A stretch of DNA of 64,000 nucleotides, taken from contig JACRET010000010.1 in assembly GCA_016218105.1 (NCBI GenBank), positions 1-64,000 on the forward strand, read 5' to 3'. Positions within the stretch are counted from its first letter, which is position 1; each line of letters starts with the position of its first letter. This document shows, in pieces, positions 27,581 through 37,091 of this stretch. Both the position numbers and the translations under genes were made by a program. The notes beneath the pieces were generated by a model. It made no database searches, was not told the origin of the DNA, and saw nothing but the letters and a program-made list of their open reading frames with translations. Source of the DNA: Deltaproteobacteria bacterium (lineage in GTDB: Bacteria > Desulfobacterota > GWC2-55-46).

Positions 27581-27609
27581 TTTACACCCTTCATTGCTGA
27601 TGGTATAAT
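27581..27609 (+). promoter_or_regulatory. Near-consensus sigma-70 promoter before lptC
   Basis: TTTACA and TATAAT are separated by exactly 17 bp. A second TATAAT-like box occurs ten bases later. It lies about 95 bp before lptC and should drive lptCAB and perhaps rpoN. Confidence 0.75.
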
Positions 27610-27702
27610 TTTTGCTATAATTTAATTAGGATATTTAAAAATACTGTAAGTACTTGATTAAATTAAAGTTTAGAGGTCTTCCGGTATATGAAATAACCAT
27701 AT

Positions 27703-28263
27703 ATGAACCGAAAGATAAGGATTTTCCTACTAGCGTTTATCGCTCTTTCCATAATCGGCCTGATAGTTCTAGTTCTTGTGCATTATCAAACAAAAAACAG
27801 TTACCAGGTTTCATTCACCGAAGACAGCAAGCTTGAGGTAAAGATAGATAAAATCCACTACTCAGGCACCAAGAACGGCCGTGTCGAGTGGGAACTCACT
27901 GCCGATTCCGCCAAGAGGACGAGAGACGAGGATTTGACCCTTTTCGACACCGTTCAGGCCACCTTCTATTCAAAACAGGGTAAAACTTATACGCTTAAGG
28001 CCGACGAGGGGCGCTACAAGGAAATAGCGGGAGAGATACACGCCGTAGGCGATGTGTCAGTCGAGTCAGAGGAAGGGTATACGCTTAAAACCGAAGAGCT
28101 TAAATACTCCATCGGCTCCAGGGAGATAACATCCGATAAAAGGGTGGAGATAACGTCCGAAGGGATGGACGTGGAAGGCGAAGGTTTTTTTGCCGATGTT
28201 GAAAATGGGAGATATCTCCTTAAGGATAAGGTAAGGGCGGTATTTAAAGGAAGCGCTTCATGA
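27703..28263 (+). CDS. lptC: LPS export component LptC
   Basis: The 186-residue protein has one N-terminal membrane helix (about residues 6-27) and then the OstA-like beta-jellyroll with repeated strands (DSKLEVKIDKIHY, YTLKADEGRYKEIAGEIHAVGDV, YTLKTEELKY). LptC is anchored in the inner membrane and passes LPS from the LptBFG transporter to LptA. Its stop codon overlaps the lptA start (ATGA). Confidence 0.9.
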   Translation: MNRKIRIFLLAFIALSIIGLIVLVLVHYQTKNSYQVSFTEDSKLEVKIDKIHYSGTKNGRVEWELTADSAKRTRDEDLTLFDTVQATFYSKQGKTYTLKADEGRYKEIAGEIHAVGDVSVESEEGYTLKTEELKYSIGSREITSDKRVEITSEGMDVEGEGFFADVENGRYLLKDKVRAVFKGSAS

Positions 28264-28832
28264 CGACGACCCGCAGGGCAAAGACAATTTTATTGATACC
28301 GGCGCTCCTTTCGTTAACGGTCCTCGCGTCCCCGGCATTCGCCGCCAAAGAGAAGGGGGCCGGGAAAGAAGCTCCCAGAAAGCCTGTTACGGTTACGTCT
28401 GACACCATGGAGGCGTTGGCCAACGAGAACATCGTGGTATTCAAGGGCAATGTGGTGGCCGTAGAGGACTTCACGCTCTGCTCTGACGAGCTGGAGATAC
28501 GCTATAGTGATAATAAGGACGTAAAGGAGATAGAGGCTAGCGGCAATGTCCGCATCTTTCAGAACGATAAGGCCTCTACGTCGGATAAGGCCGTATACAA
28601 CAGGGTAGACAGGACGATAGTGCTGACCGGAAGGCCTCAGGTGAAGCAGTGCACGGACCTTATAAAGGGCGACAAGATCACTGTTTTCATAGATCAGGAC
28701 AACGCGCTCGTTGAAGGCGAGAAGGGCGGCAGGGTCAAGGCCGTAATAATGCCGGAGAAGAACTGCCCGGAAGCGCCAAAGGCTCAGGAGAAAGGGAACA
28801 GTGAAGAAGCTCGCTGTAAAGGGCCTCGTTAA
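28260..28832 (+). CDS. lptA: Periplasmic LPS transport protein LptA
   Basis: The 190-residue protein has a signal peptide (to about AFAAKE, residue 30) and the OstA/LptA repeat fold ([47 protein letters not shown]). LptA filaments bridge the periplasm for LPS. It overlaps lptC by 4 bp and lptB by 32 bp. The Lys/Glu-rich tail that overlaps lptB is not conserved in the family. Confidence 0.9.
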   Translation: MTTTRRAKTILLIPALLSLTVLASPAFAAKEKGAGKEAPRKPVTVTSDTMEALANENIVVFKGNVVAVEDFTLCSDELEIRYSDNKDVKEIEASGNVRIFQNDKASTSDKAVYNRVDRTIVLTGRPQVKQCTDLIKGDKITVFIDQDNALVEGEKGGRVKAVIMPEKNCPEAPKAQEKGNSEEARCKGPR

Positions 28833-29523
28833 GTCCTATAAGAAGAGGAAGGTTGTCGATGGAGTCAGCCTTCATATCGAGCCCGGCGAGATCGTAGGCT
28901 TGCTGGGGCCTAACGGCGCCGGTAAGACGACTACCTTTTATATGATAGTCGGCCTCATAAGCCCTGATGAAGGCAAGGTCTCGCTTGGAGACAAAGATAT
29001 AACGTATATGCCGATGTACGAGAGGGCGCGTCTGGGAATAAGCTATCTCCCTCAAGAGCCTTCGGTATTCAGAAAGCTTACGGTAAAGGAGAACGTCAAG
29101 TCTATACTTGAGTTCCTTGACATACCGAGGGCTGAGATCGATTCCCGTCTGGAGAAGCTCCTTGAGGAATTGGGGGTGCTCCACCTGTCAAATACAAAGG
29201 CTTACGCCCTTTCCGGAGGCGAGAGGAGAAGGGTTGAGATAGCCAGATCGCTTGTCAACTCGCCGTCGTTTTTGCTCCTGGACGAACCGTTCTCGGGTAT
29301 CGACCCCATAGCGGTCGGCGACATTCAGGACATAATGCTCGAGCTTAAAAAGAAAGGCATAGGGATACTGGTGACGGACCACAATGTCGGGGCAACGCTC
29401 GGCATATGCGACAGGGCGTATATCATAGGGAATGGAAAGCTTCTTAAGGCCGGCACCCCAACGGAGATACTCGACAGCCGGAGGGTGCGTGAAGTGTATC
29501 TCGGAGAGAAGTTCAGGCTTTAA
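28801..29523 (+). CDS. lptB: LPS export ABC transporter ATPase LptB
   Basis: The 240-residue protein has Walker [10 protein letters not shown] (about 38-46), the Q-loop LPQEPSVF, signature [13 protein letters not shown] and Walker [13 protein letters not shown], all typical of LptB. It powers LPS extraction with LptFG, which are not in the window. It starts at GTG 28801 inside the lptA end, with a GGAGAAAGGG run before it. Confidence 0.96.
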   Translation: MKKLAVKGLVKSYKKRKVVDGVSLHIEPGEIVGLLGPNGAGKTTTFYMIVGLISPDEGKVSLGDKDITYMPMYERARLGISYLPQEPSVFRKLTVKENVKSILEFLDIPRAEIDSRLEKLLEELGVLHLSNTKAYALSGGERRRVEIARSLVNSPSFLLLDEPFSGIDPIAVGDIQDIMLELKKKGIGILVTDHNVGATLGICDRAYIIGNGKLLKAGTPTEILDSRRVREVYLGEKFRL

Positions 29524-29542
29524 TCGCCGGCAAGTAACCATG

Positions 29543-29570
29543 AATATGCCTGGCGAGCGCATTCCCGGCA
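29543..29570 (+). repeat. AATATGC-type dispersed repeat, copy 1
   Basis: AATATGCCTGGCGAGCGCAT followed by TCCCGGCA. Close copies lie at 31240-31265 (minus strand) and 47887-47914. This copy is between lptB and rpoN. A GGCAG..CTGCC hairpin follows it. Confidence 0.65.
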
Positions 29571-29648
29571 GTTTGCTGCCGGGAGCTTCAATAACCTTCA
29601 TCGCGGCGGTTTAAAGGCCGCGCTTAACACAAAAGAATTACATCCATC

Positions 29649-31097
29649 ATGGCCTACGAACTTAAACAGGAACTAAAGCTAACTCAGAATCTCGTCATGA
29701 CCCCTCAGCTGCAGCTTGCCATAAAGCTGCTGCAGCTCTCACGGCTTGAGCTCGTCGATATGGTGAGGGAGGAGGTTCAGACAAACCCGGTGCTTGAGGA
29801 CAATGCGGATTCTGTTGACGCCGACGCACAGGAGCAGCCTGTCAAGGCCCCCGAAAAGCCCGAGATCGACTGGGAGGCGTACCTGGCGTCGTCGACGGAA
29901 GCAAGGTCAAGGATAGATTTCAACCAGAAAGACGATGAAGAAGACGATTTCATGTCCAATATATCGTCGTTGGGCGGCAGCCTTAACGAGCACCTCCTCT
30001 GGCAGGTCAGGATGTACGGGCTTTCGGAGGATGATGTCAATATCGGCGAATTCATCATAGGCAACATAGAAGAGGACGGGTATTTAAGGATCGTAGACAG
30101 GGGCGAGCTCAGCGACGACGAGCTTGAGGCCGCCACCTTAAAAGAGATATCAAAGCACACAGGTGTCTCGGAACAAGACGCCGAGAGGGTCTTAAAGGTC
30201 ATCCAGGAGTTCGATCCCATAGGGGCGGGCTCGAGGAACCTGAGGGAGTGCCTCCTTGTGCAGGCTAGAAACCTGCCGGTAAGGGACACCGTCGTGGAGG
30301 AGATAATACAGCACCATCTGGCCAGCCTCGGCAAAAAGAATTACAAGGTGATAGCGAGGCAGCTGGGTATCGCGGTCGAGGATGTCTTCGAGGCCGTAAA
30401 GATAATCAATAAGGAACTGAACCCCAGCCCCGGGGCTGGATACGGGATAGACGATTCCAGGACTATACTCCCCGATGTCTACATAAATAAAATAGGCGAT
30501 GATTACGTTATCACCTTGAATGAAGACGGGATGCCGAAGCTTAAGATAAGCCAGTACTACAGGCAGATCCTTAAGAGCAACGGCAACGGCGCCGTCCCCG
30601 ATCAGGCAAAGGGGTATATACAGGATAAGCTTCGCAGCGCCGTATGGCTTATAAAAAGCGTCCATCAGAGGCAGAGGACGATATACAGGGTCGTTGAGTG
30701 CATAGTCAGATTCCAGAGGGAGTTTCTTGACAAGGGCCTTAAGTACCTTAAGCCCCTAGTTCTTAAAAACGTTGCGGAGGAGATAGGCGTCCATGAATCA
30801 ACCGTCAGCAGGGTCACTTCCAACAAGTACGTCCAGACCCCGCGCGGCATATTCGAGCTGAAATATTTCTTCTCTACCGGCATGTCCAAATCCGACGGGA
30901 GCGATATAGCGGTTGAGTACATAAAAGAGAAGATGAAGAATATAATAAAATCCGAGGACGCCAGGAATCCTTTGAGCGATAAGCAGATCGTGGATCTGCT
31001 TAAAGAATCGGGGATAGTGCTCGCCAGGAGAACCGCTGCCAAGTACAGGGAAGCGCTGGGGTTCCTGTCTTCAAGCAGACGAAAGACGCATTTTTGA
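29649..31097 (+). CDS. rpoN: RNA polymerase sigma-54 factor
   Basis: The 482-residue protein has the Gln/Leu-rich region I (LKLTQNLVMTPQLQLAIKLL), an acidic region II (about 55-105), the core-binding domain, and the RpoN box ARRTAAKYREALG near the C-terminus that reads the -24 element. It directs transcription with enhancer-binding ATPases, none of which is in this window. Position between lptB and hpf is the common order in Proteobacteria. No clear Shine-Dalgarno precedes the ATG. Confidence 0.97.
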   Translation: MAYELKQELKLTQNLVMTPQLQLAIKLLQLSRLELVDMVREEVQTNPVLEDNADSVDADAQEQPVKAPEKPEIDWEAYLASSTEARSRIDFNQKDDEEDDFMSNISSLGGSLNEHLLWQVRMYGLSEDDVNIGEFIIGNIEEDGYLRIVDRGELSDDELEAATLKEISKHTGVSEQDAERVLKVIQEFDPIGAGSRNLRECLLVQARNLPVRDTVVEEIIQHHLASLGKKNYKVIARQLGIAVEDVFEAVKIINKELNPSPGAGYGIDDSRTILPDVYINKIGDDYVITLNEDGMPKLKISQYYRQILKSNGNGAVPDQAKGYIQDKLRSAVWLIKSVHQRQRTIYRVVECIVRFQREFLDKGLKYLKPLVLKNVAEEIGVHESTVSRVTSNKYVQTPRGIFELKYFFSTGMSKSDGSDIAVEYIKEKMKNIIKSEDARNPLSDKQIVDLLKESGIVLARRTAAKYREALGFLSSSRRKTHF

Positions 31098-31159
31098 TTT
31101 TCTTTCACAGGTTCATTAAAAAGCTGGAAAAAAATATCATGGAATTGCATAATCATTGA

Positions 31160-31350
31160 TGACCCCCGCGGCAAGCCGCGGGGAATCTTCGATATGTAAG
31201 GAGACAATTTCTATCTGCTCGCTTGACCCCGCAAAACTGCGGGGGATGCGCTCGCTATGCATATTCAACTCCCACGCAGCAGGCTTCGTGGCAACGGGCT
31301 CGCTGTGCGTCTGCACATAGGGATACTTTTTGAGTATATTTTAAAAAACC
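31160..31350. repeat. Spacer between rpoN and hpf with palindromes and a dispersed repeat
   Basis: The 265-bp gap has no gene. It holds a perfect CCCCGCGG/CCGCGGGG hairpin (about 31163-31182), a CCCCGCAAAACTGCGGGG palindrome (about 31227-31245), the AATATGC-type repeat in minus orientation (31240-31265), and a related GGGCTCGCTGTGCGT piece near 31300. Confidence 0.65.
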
Positions 31351-31362
31351 GGAGGTATGGAC

Positions 31363-31902
31363 ATGCGCGTTACTGTTACATTCAGGCATATGGAATCGTC
31401 TGAAGCACTGAAGAGCTATGCTATCGAAAAAACCGACAGGTTAAGCAAATACCTTTTTGAGCCTATAGAGGTGCATTGGGTGCTTTCAGTGGAGAAGATA
31501 AGGCACAAGGCTGATGCCAATATAGTGGCCAATGGAGTTACCATAAAGGCGGTAGAAGACACGCAGGACATGTACGCCGCCATAGACATGGTCATAGAGA
31601 AGCTTGAAAAACAGGTGATAAAGCACAAGGAAAAGGTAAAAGACCATAAGCCCCACAACGCCGAAGCTTCAAGCATACGTTTCTCGGGGTCTGCCGCGGA
31701 GACTGTGGCCGGGGAGCGTCCGAGGATAGTAAAGAAGGAGAACCAGTTTGCAAAGCCCATGTCCGTTGAGGAAGCCGCGATGCAGATGGAAGTCATCGAC
31801 AACGATTTTCTGGTCTTCACCGATTCCATTACGAGCAATATAAACGTGATCTACAGGCTTGAAGACGGCGATTATGGCCTTATAGAAACAAGGACAAAAT
31901 AG
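31363..31902 (+). CDS. hpf: Ribosome hibernation promoting factor, long form
   Basis: The 179-residue protein has the N-terminal HPF/RaiA fold (about 1-100, VTVTFRHMESSEALKSYAIEK) and a C-terminal dimerisation domain (about 122-178, PMSVEEAAMQMEV, FLVFTDSITSNINVIYRLEDGDYGLIE), so it is the long type that pairs 70S ribosomes into 100S. GGAGG ends directly before an ATG at 31357, too close, so ATG 31363 is the better start. Confidence 0.95.
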   Translation: MRVTVTFRHMESSEALKSYAIEKTDRLSKYLFEPIEVHWVLSVEKIRHKADANIVANGVTIKAVEDTQDMYAAIDMVIEKLEKQVIKHKEKVKDHKPHNAEASSIRFSGSAAETVAGERPRIVKKENQFAKPMSVEEAAMQMEVIDNDFLVFTDSITSNINVIYRLEDGDYGLIETRTK

Positions 31903-32032
31903 CGGCGATATCAGTCTCCGGCAGGCGATAACCCTGCCGGAGAGGTGTTTCACGGCCCGGCGGCTTCCCCGCGCGGGCGGTTTTACAGCCGGATGAAATT
32001 TCAATATACAGACCCAGACAAGGTAGACCGGT

Positions 32033-32500
32033 ATGAGGCTCGCGGATGTCCTGAAGGAAGACTACATATTCACAGACCTTAAAGCCAGGGAGAAAAATGA
32101 ACTCCTGACGGAGATGGTCTCCGGCATATCCGATAAAGTAATGCTGGATAGGGAAAGGCTGTTGGGCGCGCTCCTTGAGCGCGAAAGGCTTGGCACTACC
32201 GGCATCGGGCATGGTGTGGCGATACCGCACGGAAAGATAAGGGGGTTGACCGACATAAAGGTCTTTTTCGGCAGGAGCAGGAAAGGGGTTGAATTCAACT
32301 CCATGGACAATATGCCGGTTTACATCTTTTTCCTCATCATGGCCCCCGAGAATTCGGCGGCAGCGCACCTTAAGGTGCTGGCAAGCATCTCGCACCTCTT
32401 GAAAAACCAGGAATTCAGGACCAGACTCATGAAGGCGGAAACCTCCTCGGAGATCTACAGGATAATCACGGAGGCCGAGAGAATGAGCGGCATGGGTTAG
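32033..32500 (+). CDS. ptsN: PTS EIIA-Ntr regulatory protein
   Basis: The 155-residue protein is an EIIA of the nitrogen-related type, with active-site His66 in GVAIPHGKI and the family sequence GTTGIGHG. It is phosphorylated by an HPr-type carrier and usually acts as a regulator of potassium and nitrogen responses, not as a transporter. Here it is flanked by hpf and hprK, inside a cluster that also holds a full PTS. The ribosome site is weak. Confidence 0.94.
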   Translation: MRLADVLKEDYIFTDLKAREKNELLTEMVSGISDKVMLDRERLLGALLERERLGTTGIGHGVAIPHGKIRGLTDIKVFFGRSRKGVEFNSMDNMPVYIFFLIMAPENSAAAHLKVLASISHLLKNQEFRTRLMKAETSSEIYRIITEAERMSGMG

Positions 32501-32509
32501 ACATATATT

Positions 32510-33466
32510 ATGAGCGTTGTAGGCGTACCGATAAAAGAGATACTGGACGCGAAAGAGCTGAAGGAGTTCTCGCTTGTGCTTGTCGCGGGCGAGAGAGGCC
32601 TGGGTAAAGAGCTCATGACCTCCCGCATCCAGAAGCCCGGGCTGCTCCTGACCGGCCTTCTCGAAGAACTTCATTCCGACAGGATGCAGATATTCGGGGC
32701 CGCGGAGATCGGCTACCTGAACAGCTTGAAAAAAGAAAAGCTCGATAGGTCGTTAAAGCTGTTGCAGAGGTCCGCGATACCCGGGATCATAGTCACAAGG
32801 GAGCTGGAGCCTCCTGAATTTCTCCTCAGGCTCTGCAGGGAAAAAGATATCCCTCTCATAAAGACCAGGTATACCTCGTCCGCTGTCATCGAGGGGATAA
32901 CCAAATATCTGGAAGAGAGGCTCGCGCCTTCCACCACGCTTCATGGCGTGCTTGTGGACGTGCTGGGGGTGGGGATCCTCATCATCGGAAAGAGCGGCAT
33001 AGGCAAAAGCGAGTGCGCCCTGGACCTGGTGTCACGCGGCTACAGGCTTGTGTCTGACGACGTGGTTATCGTCAAACGGATGCCCCCGTCGGTATTGTTC
33101 GGCACGGCTTCCGACCTCATACGCTATCATATGGAGATCAGGGGGCTCGGCATTGTAAATATCAAAGACCTCTTCGGGATCACCGCCATAAGGGAAAGAA
33201 AGCAGATGGACCTTGTTGTGGAACTCGTAAAATGGGAATCAGACAGCGAGTACGAACGGCTGGGCTTTGAAGAGAACACCTTTGAGATATTGGGTGTTGA
33301 ACTGCCGTATTTGAAGGTTCCGGTGAGCCCCGGAAGGAGCGTTGCCGCCATAGTTGAAGTGGCCGCCAGGAACCAGATACTTAAGATCATGGGCCATCAT
33401 TCGGCCAAAACCCTTGAGATGCACCTTGATAACGCTATGAAGGGGCCCCAGAAGGTAAAGAATTGA
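32510..33466 (+). CDS. hprK: HPr kinase/phosphorylase
   Basis: The 318-residue protein has an N-terminal MurF-like domain (1-130) and the kinase domain with P-loop GKSGIGKSECAL (about 160-171), the HPrK signature MEIRGLGIVNIKDLFG, and the C-terminal VAARNQILKIMGHHSA. It phosphorylates HPr on a Ser and reverses this by phosphorolysis. The HPr of this window has that Ser (Ser49), so the pair looks active. It overlaps rapZ by 4 bp. Confidence 0.95.
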   Translation: MSVVGVPIKEILDAKELKEFSLVLVAGERGLGKELMTSRIQKPGLLLTGLLEELHSDRMQIFGAAEIGYLNSLKKEKLDRSLKLLQRSAIPGIIVTRELEPPEFLLRLCREKDIPLIKTRYTSSAVIEGITKYLEERLAPSTTLHGVLVDVLGVGILIIGKSGIGKSECALDLVSRGYRLVSDDVVIVKRMPPSVLFGTASDLIRYHMEIRGLGIVNIKDLFGITAIRERKQMDLVVELVKWESDSEYERLGFEENTFEILGVELPYLKVPVSPGRSVAAIVEVAARNQILKIMGHHSAKTLEMHLDNAMKGPQKVKN

Positions 33467-34326
33467 AGGATATTCGACTGGTCGTATTAAGCGGTCCTTC
33501 AGGTTCCGGAAAGAGCACGGCTATAAAGGCCCTTGAGGACCTCGGGTTCTTTTGCGTCGATAATATGCCCGTCGCGCTGCTTCCCAAATTCATGGAGCTT
33601 CTCGCCCAATCGGGCGAGATAACCAAGGTCGCCGCGGTCGTGGACATAAGGGAGAGGAATTTCCTGAAAGGGTTTACGCCGGTTTTCAACGAGTTGAAGG
33701 AATCCGGCTACAAGGCCGAGCTTGTTTATCTGGAATCCTCTGATGAATCACTGGTACGCAGGTTCAGCGAAACGAGGAGGCGGCATCCGCTGGCGGATTC
33801 CGAAACCCCGCTCGACGGCGTAACCAGGGAACGGGAGATACTTACGGAAGTCAAGGCCAACGCCGACAAGGTCGTTGACACCACTGATTTTAACGTCCAT
33901 CAGCTCCGCGATTACATAAAAGAATACTTCTCAGGCCCTGTCACCAGGGAGAAGATGTCTGTCAATCTCATCTCCTTCGGCTTCAGATACGGCATACCAA
34001 CAGACGCGGACCTCGTCATCGATATCAGGTTCCTCCCGAATCCGTATTTCATAAGCTCTCTCAAGTGGCTCGACGGCAAGGACCTCAAGGTCAGGGAATT
34101 CGTGCTTTCGAAGGACGAGACGAAGGAGTTCCTCGTCAAGCTCCGGGGGTTTATCGATTACCTGCTGCCGCTTTACTGGAAAGAGGGCAAGTCTTATCTT
34201 ACGATAGCGATCGGCTGCACCGGCGGAAGGCATCGTTCGGTCGTCATAACCGAAGTGCTTGCCGAGGAGCTGGATTCAGATATGGTCGTAGCAAGGAAAC
34301 GCCACCGCGACATACACAGATTATAG
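33463..34326 (+). CDS. rapZ: RNase adapter/nucleotide-binding protein RapZ
   Basis: The 287-residue protein has Walker A GPSGSGKST (about 8-16), a Walker B-like region, and the RapZ C-terminal domain with IAIGCTGGRHRSVVITE. In E. coli RapZ binds the GlmZ/GlmY RNAs and guides RNase E to control GlmS; in other phyla its targets are unknown. The start is TTG inside the hprK stop (TTGA). Linkage of hprK and rapZ is widespread. Confidence 0.95.
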   Translation: MKDIRLVVLSGPSGSGKSTAIKALEDLGFFCVDNMPVALLPKFMELLAQSGEITKVAAVVDIRERNFLKGFTPVFNELKESGYKAELVYLESSDESLVRRFSETRRRHPLADSETPLDGVTREREILTEVKANADKVVDTTDFNVHQLRDYIKEYFSGPVTREKMSVNLISFGFRYGIPTDADLVIDIRFLPNPYFISSLKWLDGKDLKVREFVLSKDETKEFLVKLRGFIDYLLPLYWKEGKSYLTIAIGCTGGRHRSVVITEVLAEELDSDMVVARKRHRDIHRL

Positions 34327-34351
34327 CGGATCAGCAAGCGGGGTATTTAAA

Positions 34352-34756
34352 ATGATAGGTGCGATAGTAATTACACACGGCGGTCTGGCAAAAAGCCTTA
34401 TTGAAGTAGCCGAATCAATCGCCGGCAGGATCGAGAGCCTGAAGGTCGTCTCGGTAAAGGCGTCCGATACTACCGAGAGCGTGAGGAGCTCGCTTTCCGC
34501 CGCGGTCAAAGAGGTCAATACCGGCGACGGCGCGATCATCTTTACGGATATGTTCGGAGGCACGCCTACGAACATAGCGCTCTCTTTCATGGAGGAAGGC
34601 AAGATCGAAGTCATAACCGGGGTGAACCTCCCGATGATACTTAAGTTCGTCGGGCACAGGGGCGAGAAGTTATTGCAGGGACTTGCGGCGCTCCTTAAGG
34701 ATTACGGGCAGAGCAGCATTGTGCTCGCCGGGGACATATTGAAGGAAAAAAAATAA
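34352..34756 (+). CDS. Mannose-family PTS EIIA component
   Basis: The 134-residue protein has the EIIA-Man fold with active His9 in VITHGGLAKSL, then TDMFGGTPTNIALSF. It takes phosphate from HPr and passes it to EIIB, encoded next. The tract EIIA-EIIB-EIIC-EIID-HPr-EI is complete. The sugar cannot be told; no sugar-catabolic genes are near. Confidence 0.93.
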   Translation: MIGAIVITHGGLAKSLIEVAESIAGRIESLKVVSVKASDTTESVRSSLSAAVKEVNTGDGAIIFTDMFGGTPTNIALSFMEEGKIEVITGVNLPMILKFVGHRGEKLLQGLAALLKDYGQSSIVLAGDILKEKK

Positions 34757-34833
34757 ATACTGGCCCGCTTTTTGATAAAATATAGTTGATGGCTGTGGTC
34801 CGGCTTTGGAATTCCTGATCGCCGGGGAGGAAA

Positions 34834-35304
34834 ATGGTTATTCTCGTCAGGGTTGATGACAGGCTGCTGCACGGGCAGATAATATGCGCGTGGGTTCCCT
34901 ATACGAAGGCCGATTCGCTTATAGTCGCCTCTGACGAGGCCGCCAGGGATAGCCTCGTCAGCGAAATTATTTCGTCCTGCGGCCATAAGGGGCTTACGGT
35001 CTGCGTGAAATCCATCAAGGACGCGATAGAGCACATCTCCTCAGGCGAGTGCGGCTCAAAGGCTATCCTTATCCTGGGCGATCTGAAAGACGCAATGAGG
35101 ATATATGAGGACGGCTTCAGGTTTGACAAAATAAACCTGGGCAATATACACCATGAGGACGACGGAAGGGAGATTACCCCCTCTATAATAATAAACGAAG
35201 AGGATGAGGAGATAATGAGGAGGTTCGAGGGGCTTGGGGTGGCGATCGATATTCGCGATGTGCCCGCGAGCGCCTCCGTAAGCTATGAATTGAGGAAGGT
35301 ATAA
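34834..35304 (+). CDS. Mannose-family PTS EIIB component
   Basis: The 156-residue protein has the EIIB-Man start RVDDRLLHGQI with phospho-His13 and the conserved NLGNIHH segment. It phosphorylates the sugar transported by EIIC/EIID. GGGGAGG precedes the ATG by about four bases. Its stop overlaps the EIIC start (TAATG), showing translational coupling. Confidence 0.93.
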   Translation: MVILVRVDDRLLHGQIICAWVPYTKADSLIVASDEAARDSLVSEIISSCGHKGLTVCVKSIKDAIEHISSGECGSKAILILGDLKDAMRIYEDGFRFDKINLGNIHHEDDGREITPSIIINEEDEEIMRRFEGLGVAIDIRDVPASASVSYELRKV

Positions 35305-36038
35305 TGCTTAAGAGCGTTATCACGGACTCCGTACTGATCTCATTCGCCGGAGGGGTTCTGGCCCTTGACAGGACGGCCGCGTTCCAGGCTATGATATCAA
35401 GGCCCATAGTGACCGGGCCCGTGATCGGCTTTTTGCTCGGACGTCCCGAATGGGGGCTTGTCGCCGGAGTCATCCTTGAGCTTATTTTTATCGGCGATCT
35501 TCCGGTAGGCAGATACGTGCCGCTTCACGAGACCTGCCTTACGGTGGTCGTCAGCGCGCTTACGATAACTGCCCTTGACGCGTCGGGCGCACCTCCGGGT
35601 TACGGAGGGCTCAAGGAAGAGGTGATGGTGCTTCCCTTGATGCTTCTTATCACCGTGCCGGTAAGCAGGCTCTTTCAGAAGGCGGATATAGTGGCAAGGC
35701 ATCTGAACGCAAGACTTTATGAGAACGCTTTGAGTTCGGTTGGCGCGGGCAGTGGGGCGCATCTGGTAAGGGATAACCTTAAAGGGCTCGGGCTGTTTTT
35801 CACGTCAAGCGCCGTGGCGCTGTTAATAACCCTGTTGCCTCTCATGGCGTTGGTGCATCTCTTTTTTTCGGCGCTGCCCGCCAACGCGTTGATGCCGGCT
35901 TTCATCGGCTGCGTGGTGCTCGGGATATCATCGGCCATAAACTCCGTGGCGATGGATAAGGGGGATAAGGGGCTTCTTGTTTTCTGCGCCTCGGCGGTCA
36001 TATCCTCGGCCGTGATTATATGGGTGGCGTTCTTATGA
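35304..36038 (+). CDS. Mannose-family PTS EIIC membrane component
   Basis: The 244-residue protein has about seven hydrophobic segments and the EIIC-Man pattern (DRTAAFQAMISRPIVTGPVI, LGRPEWGLVAGVILELIFIG, VGRYVPLHE). It forms the sugar channel with EIID. The hydrophilic stretch around residues 120-155 contains RLFQKADIVARHLNARLYE. It overlaps EIIB and EIID. Confidence 0.88.
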   Translation: MLKSVITDSVLISFAGGVLALDRTAAFQAMISRPIVTGPVIGFLLGRPEWGLVAGVILELIFIGDLPVGRYVPLHETCLTVVVSALTITALDASGAPPGYGGLKEEVMVLPLMLLITVPVSRLFQKADIVARHLNARLYENALSSVGAGSGAHLVRDNLKGLGLFFTSSAVALLITLLPLMALVHLFFSALPANALMPAFIGCVVLGISSAINSVAMDKGDKGLLVFCASAVISSAVIIWVAFL

Positions 36039-36805
36039 TATCAGGCCCTTCACTTTTCAAGGTTTTCCTCGGGTCTTTTTTCATACAGTCCTCATGGAGT
36101 TTTGAGAAGATGCAGGGTCTCGGGTTTGCCGCCGCCATTTCCCCGGCGTTGGAAGAACTATATAAAAATGATGAGAAGTTGAGGAAAGGCGCGTACAAAA
36201 GGCAGCTGGTGTTCTATAACGCGCATCCTTACATGGCATCCCCCGTACTCGGCGCGGCCATAAGGCTTGAGGAGAAAGGCCAGAACGGAGAATGCCCGAG
36301 GGAAGCCAGCGCCAGTTTCAAGGCAAGGGTCATGGGGGCGTACGGAGCCATAGGCGATTCTTTTTTCTGGGGGTCGATAAGGCCATTGGCGTCGTGCATA
36401 GGGGTGCTTGCCAGCCTGCTCTGGGGCATGTGGGGGCCGGTGGCCTTTCTCATCGTATATAACGTCTTTCATCTTCTTATGAGATGGTATGGGCTTAAGA
36501 AGGGATACAGCCTCGGGGAAGGGGTCGTAAGCTATATAAAATCGTTGGAGCTGCCTAAATGGTCTTTACGGTTCCGTTATCTGGCATCCGGGGTATTAGG
36601 GGCCGCCAGCGCGCTCCTTGTATATAAGTTTTTTTCATTCTCCCTTACGCCCTTCAGAGGGGCGTGGCTGTGGTTTGGCGGCGCCGTGATATTCGCGTCG
36701 ATGGCGGCGATTTTTTTGAACGTGCTTTTAAAAAAGGGGATGACGGTATCAAGGCTCATTTATCTTGTGCTGCTACCTTTAATATTATACGGGGTCATTT
36801 ACTGA
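36035..36805 (+). CDS. Mannose-family PTS EIID membrane component
   Basis: The 256-residue protein fits EIID-Man: FKVFLGSFFIQSSWSFEKMQ near the start, FYNAHPYMASPVLGAAI, then GDSFFWGSIRPLASCIGVL and hydrophobic segments to the end. It completes the membrane unit with EIIC. ATG 36035 overlaps the EIIC stop (ATGA); an in-frame ATG at 36020 is also possible. Confidence 0.9.
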   Translation: MISGPSLFKVFLGSFFIQSSWSFEKMQGLGFAAAISPALEELYKNDEKLRKGAYKRQLVFYNAHPYMASPVLGAAIRLEEKGQNGECPREASASFKARVMGAYGAIGDSFFWGSIRPLASCIGVLASLLWGMWGPVAFLIVYNVFHLLMRWYGLKKGYSLGEGVVSYIKSLELPKWSLRFRYLASGVLGAASALLVYKFFSFSLTPFRGAWLWFGGAVIFASMAAIFLNVLLKKGMTVSRLIYLVLLPLILYGVIY

Positions 36806-36815
36806 GATGGAAATT

Positions 36816-37091
36816 ATGAGCGAAGCGATAACCAGGACTTTTACGATCAAAAACAAGCTGGGCCTCCACGCGAGGGCCGCCTCGCTGTTCGTGCAGCTTG
36901 CCTGCAAGTTTGATTCCGACATATTTGTAGCCAGGAACGGGCAGGAGGTAAACGGCAAATCCATCATGGGCATTTTAATACTGGCGGCCGCTCAGGGCTC
37001 TGAAATAACCCTTAAGGCGATGGGAGACGACGCCACCGGGGCCATAAGCGCGCTTGGAGAGCTTATTGACGGGGGATTCGGGGAAGACTAA
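36816..37091 (+). CDS. ptsH: Phosphocarrier protein HPr
   Basis: The 91-residue protein has His18 in GLHARAAS, the site phosphorylated by EI, and Ser49 in NGKSIMGI, the site for HprK. Both are intact, so it can serve transport and kinase control. An ATG at 36807 is in frame; I prefer 36816 because GAGATGGA lies just upstream. ptsI begins immediately after the stop. Confidence 0.95.
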   Translation: MSEAITRTFTIKNKLGLHARAASLFVQLACKFDSDIFVARNGQEVNGKSIMGILILAAAQGSEITLKAMGDDATGAISALGELIDGGFGED

